The position numbers and the translations under genes are program-made. Below, piece after piece: positions 1 through 6,111 of a stretch of 7,348 nucleotides of DNA (position 1 is its first letter; each line of letters opens with the position of its first letter). The notes beneath the pieces are model-generated. The model was not told the origin of the DNA. It made no database searches and worked only from the letters and a program-made list of their open reading frames with translations. Source of the stretch: an uncultured Eubacteriales bacterium (GTDB lineage: Bacteria; Bacillota; Clostridia; Oscillospirales; Oscillospiraceae); the NCBI GenBank assembly GCA_900554855.1, contig USIZ01000062.1, forward strand, positions 1-7,348, given 5' to 3'.

Positions 1-740
1 GCCAGCTTGGCAAACTCGATGGTGTCCTCAATGGTGTAACCGATGGCGCTTTCGCCGGTATAGCCCATGGGCTGCTCGCCCGGACACTGAACCTCGGTGA
101 TGAAACTGGGGCCGAGGGCGCGTTTCACGGCGGCATAGGCGTCGATGACCAGCTTCATCCGCCCGGCCACGCTGCCGCCGTACTCGTCCTGACGCTCGTG
201 CTCAGCGGGCACCATGAAGGAGTCCACCCGCATGGTCACGCCGTCATAGCCCAGATCGCGGTACATGGTGACCTTTTCCACAAAGGCGTCAATGATCTCG
301 TGCATCCGGTCGGCGGGCATCATCTCGGTCATCTCGGGAGGCATACCGGGGAAGCCGTGGCCGGGACCGCCGTTCAGGGAGTAGCCCTTGGGAAACTTCA
401 GGTCGGTGGACAGGATCAGCTTGCTGCCGTAGAAATGCACCTCATCGGCCATCTGGCTGATGTAGTTGTGCACGGCGGGATTATTCATGTCGAAATACTG
501 CATATGTCCCATGTCCAGCTTGGGATTGTCCCGGGGATGGGGGTGATCCCACTCGGCCAGCGTCACGATGGCCGCACCGTTGCGGGCCAGAGCACCGGTA
601 AAGGACACATAGCCCTCGGCGGGGAAATCCTCGGGCCCCTGCAGGAAGTGGGGAGAGGCATTGGGGAACACCATGCGGTTTTTCAGGACGGTGCTGCCGA
701 TGCGCACCGGGGACAGCAGCGCTGCGTAGCGTTTGCTCAT
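1..740 (-). CDS. OYE-like NADH:flavin oxidoreductase, N-terminal part (runs off left edge)
   Basis: The first 246 codons of a minus-strand gene are open from ATG at 740 to the window edge; the C-terminal part lies outside. The start follows AAGGAGG with about 10 nt spacing. The product begins MSKRYAALLSPVRIG and has the KNRM strand (residues 20-23) and DEYGGS (185-190) of the OYE/2,4-dienoyl-CoA reductase TIM barrel, which binds FMN and reduces activated C=C bonds in the cytoplasm. It is clearly paralogous to the complete reductase at 4012-6003: both have HF-x-QGPE at residues 31-37 and LARNGAAIV or KARNGAAIV near residues 51-59. The segment DGVTMRVDSFMVP (166-178) lacks the His-x-x-His-x-Tyr seen here in FadH, BaiCD and BaiH. 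It is transcribed divergently from the MFS gene. Whether it carries the iron-sulfur and FAD domains cannot be seen. Family assignment is firm; the substrate is unknown. Confidence 0.9.
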   Translation of the reverse strand, partial: MSKRYAALLSPVRIGSTVLKNRMVFPNASPHFLQGPEDFPAEGYVSFTGALARNGAAIVTLAEWDHPHPRDNPKLDMGHMQYFDMNNPAVHNYISQMADEVHFYGSKLILSTDLKFPKGYSLNGGPGHGFPGMPPEMTEMMPADRMHEIIDAFVEKVTMYRDLGYDGVTMRVDSFMVPAEHERQDEYGGSVAGRMKLVIDAYAAVKRALGPSFITEVQCPGEQPMGYTGESAIGYTIEDTIEFAKL

Positions 741-750
741 ATTCAAAGAT

Positions 751-757
751 CCTCCTT
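751..757 (-). promoter_or_regulatory. Ribosome binding site of the partial OYE-like gene
   Basis: On the minus strand AAGGAGG lies about 10 nt upstream of the ATG at 740. It fixes the start codon of the partial reductase. Confidence 0.85.
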
Positions 758-798
758 ATAAAATGACGAATTTCGCCGATCTTTAGAGTTCAATAGTA

Positions 799-829
799 AG
801 TATACGCTGATTTTGTACCCGACGTCCAA
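799..829 (-). promoter_or_regulatory. Candidate sigma-70-type promoter for the partial OYE-like gene
   Basis: On the minus strand a -35-like TTGGAC (829-824) is followed after 19 nt by TATACT (804-799). Read as TGGACG, the spacer is 18 nt. This would give a leader of about 50 nt. The same TTGGAC plus 19 nt plus -10 arrangement occurs before the second reductase gene (6110-6080). It was found by eye; the -10 is good and the -35 moderate. Confidence 0.5.
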
Positions 830-874
830 TGCAAAAAGGGGAGCGAACCATCTGTTTTGCGGATAAGCAACTCG

Positions 875-910
875 ATCTCGTTTGTGTATTATATTATCCA
901 CAAACGAGAT
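875..910. promoter_or_regulatory. Perfect 12-bp inverted repeat, probable operator between divergent OYE and MFS genes
   Basis: The arms ATCTCGTTTGTG (875-886) and CACAAACGAGAT (899-910) are exact reverse complements around a 12-nt AT-rich spacer. The half-site centres are about two helical turns apart, as expected for a dimeric or tetrameric DNA-binding protein. There is no T-tract and no gene end nearby, so it is unlikely to be a terminator. The right arm ends at the putative -35 of the MFS promoter, and the centre is about 54 bp upstream of the inferred MFS transcription start. The bound regulator is not known; the local LysR protein or one encoded outside the window are candidates. Confidence 0.65.
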
Positions 911-922
911 TGTACGATGCAA
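907..922 (+). promoter_or_regulatory. Candidate LysR-type box in the MFS promoter
   Basis: AGATTGTACGATGCAA contains TTG-N7-CAA, a T-N11-A dyad typical of LysR-type binding sites. It matches AGATTGCACGATTCAT at 2378-2393, just upstream of the lysR gene, in 13 of 16 positions. It overlaps the -35 region of the MFS promoter. Regulation of MFS and lysR by the LysR protein is an inference. Confidence 0.4.
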
Positions 923-939
923 AAAACATCATGTATAAT
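910..939 (+). promoter_or_regulatory. Candidate promoter of the MFS gene
   Basis: A consensus -10 TATAAT (934-939) is preceded by TTGTAC (910-915) at 18 nt. The weak -35, overlapped by the inverted repeat and the candidate LysR box, fits an activator-dependent or repressible promoter. Transcription would start near 946, giving a leader of about 60 nt. Confidence 0.6.
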
Positions 940-1006
940 AGAGGCAATATGAATCATCTGCCCGCCGGGCAGGACGAGAGAAAAAAGAAAGCGGTGAAAC
1001 CATCCC

Positions 1007-2251
1007 ATGGAAACTTCAAAGAAAACGGAGCTGTTTACCTCTATCTGGAACAGCAGCTTTATACGCATCCTGATCTACGCACTGCTCTGTCAGTTCACCA
1101 TGAGCATCACCAACACGGTGCTGCCCCTTTACGTCATTAACGGCCTGGGCCGCTCCACGGCGGACAGCGGCCTGCTGGGCACCATGTTCACCATCGGCAG
1201 CGTGTGCTGCCGCTTCTTTGCCGGATATATCTCCGACCGCTTCGGCCGTCGGGTGACGCTGGTGTTGGGTGCGGGTATTATCAGCGTTTCCCTGTTCGTG
1301 ATGGGCTTTCAGTCCACCTTCATTATGCTGCTGGTATTCAAGGTCATTCAGGGCATTGGCAATGCGCTGAACTCCACTACATCCAACGCCGTGGCCGCCG
1401 AGGTGCTGCCCCGGGATAAGGTGGGCCAGGGCATCGGTTACTACTCCCTGCACTCCATGGTCACTAACGCGATCGGCCCCAGCCTCTGCCTGGCTTTGAT
1501 GGGCGTGGGCGTCGTGGCAGCCAGCGGCGCCGGTCAGAATTACACCCTGCCCATGGTCGTGGGCGGTGTGATGGGCCTGGTGGCCACGCTGATCGGCCTG
1601 TCCCTGAACTATGAGAAGAAGCTCTATGCCATCCATCCCGAGATGCGCAAAAAGCCCACTGGCATCCATATCACCGACTTCATCGAGCGCCGCGCTCTGC
1701 TGCCCGCCCTGATGATGTTCTTCACCGCCTTTTCCTCTGGCGCCGGTGTTTACATGATCGTGTTTGCCACCGACTATCAGTTCTCCACCGTCGGTATTTA
1801 CTACATCATCAACGCACTGGTCAGCGTGGGCGTCCGCTTTGCCTTTGGCTCCAAGTTCGACGGTCTGCGCCCCCGCACCGTGGCCACCATTGCTATTGTG
1901 CTGAATGTCATCTCCTATGCGCTGCTGGGCTTCACGCTGAGCGAGTGGGCCTTCATTCTATCTGCCGTGCTCATGGGCATTTACCAGTCCATGCTGACCC
2001 CCACCTTCAACGCCATGGCGATGAAGATGGCGCCCGAAAGCAGAAGCGGCGCGGCCAGTTCCACCTACTGGCTGGGCTTTGACGGCGGTATGGCCGTCGG
2101 TATGCTGTTCTTCGGCGTCATCATCGACTGGGGCAGCTATCCCGCCGCATTCCTCTTTGCCGCTGCCTATATGGCCATTTTTGGAATCGTGGCGTTCTTC
2201 ATCCTGCGCAAAGTCAAGCCGCTGCGCGAGATCCAGAACCCGACCGAATAA
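1007..2251 (+). CDS. Major facilitator superfamily (MFS) transporter
   Basis: This is a 414-residue integral membrane protein with about 12 hydrophobic segments, the usual size for a 12-helix MFS carrier. The loop between helices 2 and 3 carries canonical motif A, GYISDRFGRR (residues 73-82). FKVIQGIGNA (111-120) is a motif B-like helix 4 with Lys in place of the usual Arg. A cytoplasmic central loop (about 201-228) is rich in Lys, Arg and Glu. The ATG at 1007 is the first start after an in-frame stop at 995-997; its ribosome site is weak (GGTG, about 10 nt upstream). It is transcribed away from the partial OYE-like gene and ends in a strong terminator. By family it should be a proton-coupled or facilitative carrier for a small organic molecule. 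The context suggests import or export of the reductases' substrate or product, as BaiG does in bai operons, but the substrate is not readable from sequence. Confidence 0.93.
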   Translation: METSKKTELFTSIWNSSFIRILIYALLCQFTMSITNTVLPLYVINGLGRSTADSGLLGTMFTIGSVCCRFFAGYISDRFGRRVTLVLGAGIISVSLFVMGFQSTFIMLLVFKVIQGIGNALNSTTSNAVAAEVLPRDKVGQGIGYYSLHSMVTNAIGPSLCLALMGVGVVAASGAGQNYTLPMVVGGVMGLVATLIGLSLNYEKKLYAIHPEMRKKPTGIHITDFIERRALLPALMMFFTAFSSGAGVYMIVFATDYQFSTVGIYYIINALVSVGVRFAFGSKFDGLRPRTVATIAIVLNVISYALLGFTLSEWAFILSAVLMGIYQSMLTPTFNAMAMKMAPESRSGAASSTYWLGFDGGMAVGMLFFGVIIDWGSYPAAFLFAAAYMAIFGIVAFFILRKVKPLREIQNPTE

Positions 2252-2280
2252 GCTGCAATTTCCCCTCTTCTTCCTTCTTC

Positions 2281-2316
2281 TGCGCCGGCACGGTTCTGTG
2301 CCGGCGCACTCTTTTC
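2281..2316 (+). terminator. Intrinsic terminator after the MFS gene
   Basis: A perfect 11-bp GC-rich stem, TGCGCCGGCAC (2281-2291) with GTGCCGGCGCA (2298-2308), has a 6-nt loop and is followed by CTCTTTT. It lies 30 nt past the MFS stop codon and separates the MFS transcript from lysR. Confidence 0.85.
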
Positions 2317-2328
2317 CGGGCGGTGCGG

Positions 2329-2357
2329 TTGAAAAGGAGAAATGGGCGTGTTATAAT
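2329..2357 (+). promoter_or_regulatory. Strong promoter of the lysR gene
   Basis: TTGAAA (2329-2334), a 17-nt spacer and TATAAT (2352-2357) are present, with an extended -10 TG at 2349-2350. This is the closest match to the sigma-70-type consensus in the window. Transcription would start near 2364, giving a leader of about 100 nt that contains a LysR-type box and a hairpin. Confidence 0.8.
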
Positions 2358-2377
2358 CATAATGCTATGTAAAAATA

Positions 2378-2393
2378 AGATTGCACGATTCAT
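2378..2393 (+). promoter_or_regulatory. Candidate LysR-type box in the lysR leader (autoregulation)
   Basis: AGATTGCACGATTCAT resembles the 907-922 site in the MFS promoter at 13 of 16 positions. It lies about 15 bp downstream of the inferred lysR transcription start, where binding would be expected to repress. Negative autoregulation is common in LysR-type regulators. The assignment rests on similarity between the two sites only. Confidence 0.4.
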
Positions 2394-2415
2394 TTTTTGA
2401 GTGAGAGAGTGTTTG

Positions 2416-2440
2416 CAAAAGTGCCGTACAGCACTTTTTG
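2416..2440 (+). promoter_or_regulatory. Terminator-like hairpin in the lysR leader
   Basis: AAAAGTGC (2417-2424) and GCACTTTT (2431-2438) form a perfect 8-bp stem around a CGTACA loop, and the T-run extends to 2439. It lies between the lysR promoter and the ribosome binding site. It could act as a weak leader terminator (attenuator) or as an mRNA structure near the start. Half of the stem is A-T, so strength is doubtful. Confidence 0.4.
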
Positions 2441-2464
2441 GGAGATCAGGGGAGAGACATCAAG

Positions 2465-3358
2465 ATGAAAATCGAACAACTGGAGCGCTTCCTTGTGGTT
2501 GCGGACTGCCTGAATTTTACCACTGCGGCAGATCAGCTCTATGTGGGCCAGTCCACCATCAGCCGTCAGATCGCCGCGTTGGAGGACGAGCTGGGTGTCA
2601 CGCTGCTCATCCGCGGCCCGCGTTCGGTGGAGCTCACCGAGGCCGGGCGCGTGATGCAGGAGGAGGGCGTCAAGCTGCTGAAGTACATTGAGCAGCTCAA
2701 AAAACGGGTGCAGACCGCCGGGCGGGGGACCATGGGCACCCTGCGGGTCACCTCCATTCCCGCCTATGTGCCGGTGCTGACTGAGCTTCAGGACAAGACG
2801 ACGGAGATCTACCCGAATCTCCAGTTGGAGTTCAGCCGTACCAGCTACGACCAGATCCCCCATCAGCTGGACATTGGGGCGATAGACATTGGCCTGACCT
2901 TCTCCTTCTGGGATCATATGGATCCGGCCTATGAACGTCTTGCGGTCGCACCGGAGCATTTCAGCATCCTGTGCAGTAAGCGGCATTGGGCCGCGCAGAA
3001 GGCGGAAACGGGCATTCACATTGATGAGCTGAGGGATCAGGAGTTTTACTTTGGCCGGGATGGGCTGCACCTGTGCGTGCATCCGCAGGATTTTGAAAAC
3101 AGCGTTGTCACTGCGGCGAGCAGAAGCCCCTTTGCGTCGCTGGAGGATATGCTGATGCAGCTGAATGTCAGCTCCGGCGTGGCGGCCCTGCCCTCGGTGG
3201 TGGCCAATACGATCCACGACAATCTGGCGGTGGTGCCGCTGGCGGATCCGGAGTTCAACTGCGAGCTGATCCTGCTTTGGCGCAAGGATAATAAGTCCCC
3301 GGCGCTGGCCAGATTCCTCGAGGTCGTCCATCGCTATCTGAACGAAAAAGCGGAATAA
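2465..3358 (+). CDS. LysR-type transcriptional regulator
   Basis: This 297-residue protein has the usual LysR-family length. An N-terminal winged helix-turn-helix (about residues 1-60) shows the hallmark pattern: FTTAADQLYVGQSTISRQI (18-36), then LE-x-ELG-x-x-L (39-48) and a wing LTEAG (57-61). A linker helix (62-85) precedes a periplasmic-binding-protein-like effector domain (about 90-297) beginning GTLRVTSIP (91-99). The start is ATG 2465, preceded by AGGGGAG at about 10 nt. An in-frame TTG at 2438 would lie inside the leader hairpin and upstream of this ribosome site, so it was rejected. The gene has its own promoter and is bracketed by terminators. LysR proteins usually control adjacent catabolic genes in response to a pathway metabolite, so the MFS and reductase genes are the likely targets. 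The effector is unknown. Confidence 0.95.
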   Translation: MKIEQLERFLVVADCLNFTTAADQLYVGQSTISRQIAALEDELGVTLLIRGPRSVELTEAGRVMQEEGVKLLKYIEQLKKRVQTAGRGTMGTLRVTSIPAYVPVLTELQDKTTEIYPNLQLEFSRTSYDQIPHQLDIGAIDIGLTFSFWDHMDPAYERLAVAPEHFSILCSKRHWAAQKAETGIHIDELRDQEFYFGRDGLHLCVHPQDFENSVVTAASRSPFASLEDMLMQLNVSSGVAALPSVVANTIHDNLAVVPLADPEFNCELILLWRKDNKSPALARFLEVVHRYLNEKAE

Positions 3359-3365
3359 AACACAA

Positions 3366-3398
3366 AGAGCGCCCGGATGCAATGCATCCGGGCGCTTT
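3366..3398 (+). terminator. Intrinsic terminator after lysR
   Basis: A perfect 13-bp stem, AGCGCCCGGATGC (3368-3380) with GCATCCGGGCGCT (3384-3396), has a 3-nt AAT loop and ends in TTT. It starts 8 nt after the lysR stop codon. It could also act weakly on the minus strand. Confidence 0.85.
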
Positions 3399-3478
3399 GG
3401 TCTGCCTCAAAGTATTCTGTGTATTTACCTGCGCACAGCGGCAGGCATCTTTTCTTGGAAATGAAGGCATTTCCGAGT

Positions 3479-3515
3479 TCAAACACCCCTGACCCGACGG
3501 GTCAGGGGTGTTTGA
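3479..3515. terminator. Long perfect hairpin, probable bidirectional terminator
   Basis: TCAAACACCCCTGACCC (3479-3495) and its exact complement (3499-3515) form a 17-bp stem with a 3-nt loop. Each strand has a GTTTGA end after the GC-rich stem. It lies between the convergent lysR gene and the minus-strand membrane protein gene. A smaller stem, TGCGGG/CCCGCA (3534-3539 and 3552-3557), followed on the minus strand by GTTTCTCTCTTTT, could be the first terminator met by the minus-strand transcript. The rest of 3359-3590 shows no gene. Confidence 0.65.
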
Positions 3516-3590
3516 TTGAGAAAAGAGAGAAACTGCGGGCGGGGGGAACGTCCCGCAAGAGAGAAAAGCGGAGCGAAAGGGGGAGCGCAC

Positions 3591-3971
3591 TCAGCTCAGA
3601 ATCGTCTTGCGCACACCGGCCAGATAGAGCACGGTGATGGCTACGGCGATCACATAGGGATACCAGAACTGGCCCGTCATAATGCCAGTGATAACGGTGA
3701 CAATGCTGAGGGGGATGACGCTCATACCCAGCGAACGGCACAGGCTCAGGCTGTCCTGATTGAGGGCATCCTTGCCGGCGATGATCTCCAGCAGGCTATC
3801 GATAATGCCGGTGAGCATATAGCAGGCCATAATGGCAATGTTGACATCCGGGTCCTCGTCGGCGGCCAGCAATACCTGGAAAACAGTAAAGTAGACCATT
3901 GTCAGCAGCGATGCGATGCCGCAGGCAATGTGAAGGCCGCTTGCCGCCTTCAGCAGGGGATGAGTTTTCAT
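3591..3971 (-). CDS. Small four-helix membrane protein, unknown function
   Basis: This 126-residue protein has four predicted membrane helices at about residues 11-36, 43-65, 79-98 and 101-119. An acidic loop ADEDPD lies at 37-42, and a polar loop GKDALNQDS (66-74) separates helices 2 and 3. No signal peptide, cysteine cluster or haem-ligand pattern stands out, and I do not recognise the family. ATG 3971 is preceded by AAGGGAAG about 12 nt upstream, a slightly long gap. The gene begins 40 bp after the stop of the OYE-like reductase on the same strand, with no terminator between, so the two are probably co-transcribed. It may be a membrane anchor, an accessory to uptake, or a small transporter subunit; none of these is shown by sequence. 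The composition looks like a real membrane protein rather than a chance frame. Confidence 0.8.
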   Translation of the reverse strand: MKTHPLLKAASGLHIACGIASLLTMVYFTVFQVLLAADEDPDVNIAIMACYMLTGIIDSLLEIIAGKDALNQDSLSLCRSLGMSVIPLSIVTVITGIMTGQFWYPYVIAVAITVLYLAGVRKTILS

Positions 3972-4011
3972 AGTGAGGTTACGCTTCCCTTCGTGATTTG
4001 ATATGCGGCGC

Positions 4012-6003
4012 TCAGATCAGACCGGCAATGCCCAATGCGGACTGGTTCAGCCGCATCAGGTTGGCCACCTTTTTGCAGTCGCCCAGCATATAGAAGCAAC
4101 CCTTGGCCTCGGCATAGGTCATGGCCTCGTCGGTCTTGGCCTTCATGCCGGCGGAGATGACCACGCTGTCGGCCTCCACCAGATGCTCCTGCCCGTCCGC
4201 ATCCACATAGGTGACGCCTTCGGGAGAGATCCTGGTGACCTTGGCGTTGGTGGTCATGACCAGACCATGCTCGTCCTCGTCCCGGGTCCATGCCCGAATG
4301 AACAGAGAGCGATAGTGGGTGGGGGTGCAGTCGGCAGCCCGAGTGTCGGTCATTTCCAGAACGGTGACCTGATGACCGTTTTCGCTCAGGTGCATTCCGG
4401 TCTCGACGCCGATCTCACCGCCGCCGACGATGACTACGCGCTTGCCCAGCTTGTCCATGTTGTCATAGGCGGCCACAGCGGAGATGACATTGGGACCGTC
4501 GATGCCAGGGATGGGGGGCATGGCGGGGGCGGAGCCGACAGCGGCAATGACATAATCATACTCCTCGCGGTTCAGTTGGTCAACCGTGGGGGCGCAGTTC
4601 AGATGCACATTGACGCCGTGCTTATAGGTCTGATGGATCAGATAGTTTTTGTAGTCCCGCAGCGGCCACTTGAACCAGACGTGGTCGGCGCAGTTGAGCA
4701 GACCGCCCAAGCGCCCGCTCTTTTCGTACAGATCCACCTTGTGGCCGCGTTCGGTCAGCATAATGGCCAGCCGCATACCGGCAGGGCCGCCGCCGATGAT
4801 GCCGACGCGCTTGACTCCGCCGGGGGCGTCAAACATGCGGTCGATCTTATGCTCGTAGCTCCAGGTCGGGTTGACGGAGCAGGCGTCGATCCAGGGATCG
4901 TGGGCGCCGGAGCGGTGGCACTTGTTGCAGCGCAGGCAGGGGGTGATGTCGTCCGGGCGGCCCTCGTAGACCTTCTTGCCGAACTGAGGGTCGGCGATAA
5001 AGGCACGGGCCATGGAGATCAGATCTGCCTTGCCCTCGGCGATGACGGACTCCATGTCGTCGGGGTCGGTATAGCCGCCCATGGTCTCGATGATGACCCG
5101 GTTGGGGCGGTCGGCGATTCCGGCGCGGATGGCGGCGCAGGCCTCGGCGTAGGGCATTTTTGGCTCGAACTGGGTGACATGGCGGGGATCGATCTCGTCG
5201 CCGTAGACGCCGACGATGTCCGCCAGACCCTCCAGCATTTTGCAAGCCTCAATGGCGTCCTCCAGCGTCCAGCCGCCCTCCTGGGCCTCGGGCACGGTGA
5301 TATTGGTGGAGATCAGGAAGTCCTTGCCACAGGCCTTCTTGACGGCGCGGCACACGTCCATGATGAAGCGCATCCGGTTTTCCAGACTGCCGCCGTACTC
5401 GTCCTTGCGCTTATTGGTCAGCGGGCTCAGGAAGCGGGTGTTGCCGATGATAATGCCGTCGATGCCGAGGCTCTTGAGCAGCAGCGCCTGATCCACCGCC
5501 AGCTTGGCGGCATCCTGCAATACTTCCTTGGGATAGGGCTTGGAGTAATGCTGGCCGAACATCTCGCAGAAGGGGTCGCCCATGATGTACATACTGAGCA
5601 CGCCGTCAGACACGTCGTAGAACTCCGGGGCCTCGCCGGGCTTGAAGGAGGAGCCGACGGTCATGGGCAGGTTGAGCATCAGCGGCGCAAGGCATAGGGA
5701 GTTATAAAGATGGATGCCGTCGGCCACCTGACATACATAGTGCTGGTTGAAGTTGTTGGAGACGTTATAAGGGGGCATATAGTGGTCGCCGGGGACGCGG
5801 GAGGCGAACTCGATGCCGGGGAAGCAGACAATGGCCGCACCGTTGCGGGCTTTGTTGACAAAATGGGTGATGACATTTTCGGTAGGATATTCCTCGGGGC
5901 CCTGGATAAAGTGCTTCTTATAGTTGGCGGCGGTCATGCGGTTCTTGACCACGCGGGTGCCCACCTTCAAGGGGGAAAGCAGGTGCGAATACTTGTTGCT
6001 CAC
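4012..6003 (-). CDS. OYE-like multidomain flavin reductase (FadH/BaiCD/BaiH family), 4Fe-4S and FAD/NAD(H) domains
   Basis: This 663-residue cytoplasmic enzyme has the family's usual length. Residues 1-350 form an OYE-type TIM barrel (KNRM 20-23, DEYGGSLENR 201-210, MARAFIADP 331-339). A 4Fe-4S ligand set follows at C356, C359, C362 and C375. An FAD domain has GGGPAG (404-409) with E427, and a nested NAD domain has GGGEIG (527-532). E550 at the end of its second strand suggests NADH over NADPH. A final GD (641-642) is typical of FAD binding. Electrons would pass NADH to FAD to 4Fe-4S to FMN to an enoyl-type substrate. Unusually, DGIIIGNTRFLSP (182-194) lacks the His-x-x-His-x-Tyr present here in characterised relatives. 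The start is GTG 6003, with AAAGGA about 8 nt upstream; longer in-frame starts lie in the promoter region. The membrane protein gene follows 40 bp downstream. The substrate is unknown. Confidence 0.93.
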   Translation of the reverse strand: MSNKYSHLLSPLKVGTRVVKNRMTAANYKKHFIQGPEEYPTENVITHFVNKARNGAAIVCFPGIEFASRVPGDHYMPPYNVSNNFNQHYVCQVADGIHLYNSLCLAPLMLNLPMTVGSSFKPGEAPEFYDVSDGVLSMYIMGDPFCEMFGQHYSKPYPKEVLQDAAKLAVDQALLLKSLGIDGIIIGNTRFLSPLTNKRKDEYGGSLENRMRFIMDVCRAVKKACGKDFLISTNITVPEAQEGGWTLEDAIEACKMLEGLADIVGVYGDEIDPRHVTQFEPKMPYAEACAAIRAGIADRPNRVIIETMGGYTDPDDMESVIAEGKADLISMARAFIADPQFGKKVYEGRPDDITPCLRCNKCHRSGAHDPWIDACSVNPTWSYEHKIDRMFDAPGGVKRVGIIGGGPAGMRLAIMLTERGHKVDLYEKSGRLGGLLNCADHVWFKWPLRDYKNYLIHQTYKHGVNVHLNCAPTVDQLNREEYDYVIAAVGSAPAMPPIPGIDGPNVISAVAAYDNMDKLGKRVVIVGGGEIGVETGMHLSENGHQVTVLEMTDTRAADCTPTHYRSLFIRAWTRDEDEHGLVMTTNAKVTRISPEGVTYVDADGQEHLVEADSVVISAGMKAKTDEAMTYAEAKGCFYMLGDCKKVANLMRLNQSALGIAGLI

Positions 6004-6010
6004 AAAGATC

Positions 6011-6017
6011 ATCCTTT
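6011..6017 (-). promoter_or_regulatory. Ribosome binding site that selects the GTG start of the reductase
   Basis: On the minus strand AAAGGAT ends about 7-8 nt before GTG 6003. An in-frame ATG at 6012 overlaps this site and so has none of its own. The paralogous gene also begins Met-Ser-x-Lys-x-Tyr at the equivalent point, which supports GTG 6003. Confidence 0.75.
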
Positions 6018-6079
6018 CATGTATGTCACTTTTGTATTTTACGTTCCGCGGTGTGCGCGAACCGATCATAACTGCCCCT

Positions 6080-6110
6080 ATTCTACAACAGGGAAAATCA
6101 GAATGTCCAA
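6080..6110 (-). promoter_or_regulatory. Candidate promoter of the reductase/membrane protein operon
   Basis: On the minus strand TTGGAC (6110-6105) or TGGACA (6109-6104, five of six to consensus) precedes TAGAAT (6085-6080) at 19 or 18 nt. Transcription would start near 6073, giving a leader of about 70 nt. The arrangement matches the candidate promoter of the paralogous reductase at 829-799. Confidence 0.55.
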
Positions 6111-6111
6111 T

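Noticed and set aside
198..761. 187-codon open frame on the plus strand
   Set aside because: It is antisense to the partial OYE-like gene, which has a strong ribosome site and conserved barrel motifs. The frame is His/Gly-rich and has no ribosome site.
829..1140. 103-codon plus-strand frame spanning the divergent promoter region
   Set aside because: It crosses the operator, the promoter and the start of the MFS gene in another frame, and has no ribosome site or recognisable domain.
2438..2464. TTG start for LysR at 2438, adding nine residues
   Set aside because: LysR proteins normally begin a few residues before the first helix, as ATG 2465 does. The TTG lies in a hairpin and lacks a ribosome site.
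2390..3382. 330-codon open frame on the minus strand
   Set aside because: It is antisense to the LysR gene, whose HTH and effector domains are clear, and it reads through the lysR terminator. The product is His/Arg-rich with no family resemblance.
3377..3590. Overlapping small frames on both strands encoding similar SNTPDP-like peptides
   Set aside because: The matching peptides arise because the 17-bp hairpin is palindromic and is read from both strands. This is a terminator region, not a gene.
4003..5697. 564-codon open frame on the plus strand
   Set aside because: It lies wholly antisense to the conserved reductase gene. Its product is low-complexity Gly/His/Asp/Val-rich sequence, as expected from the complement of G/C-ending codons, and no domain is recognisable.
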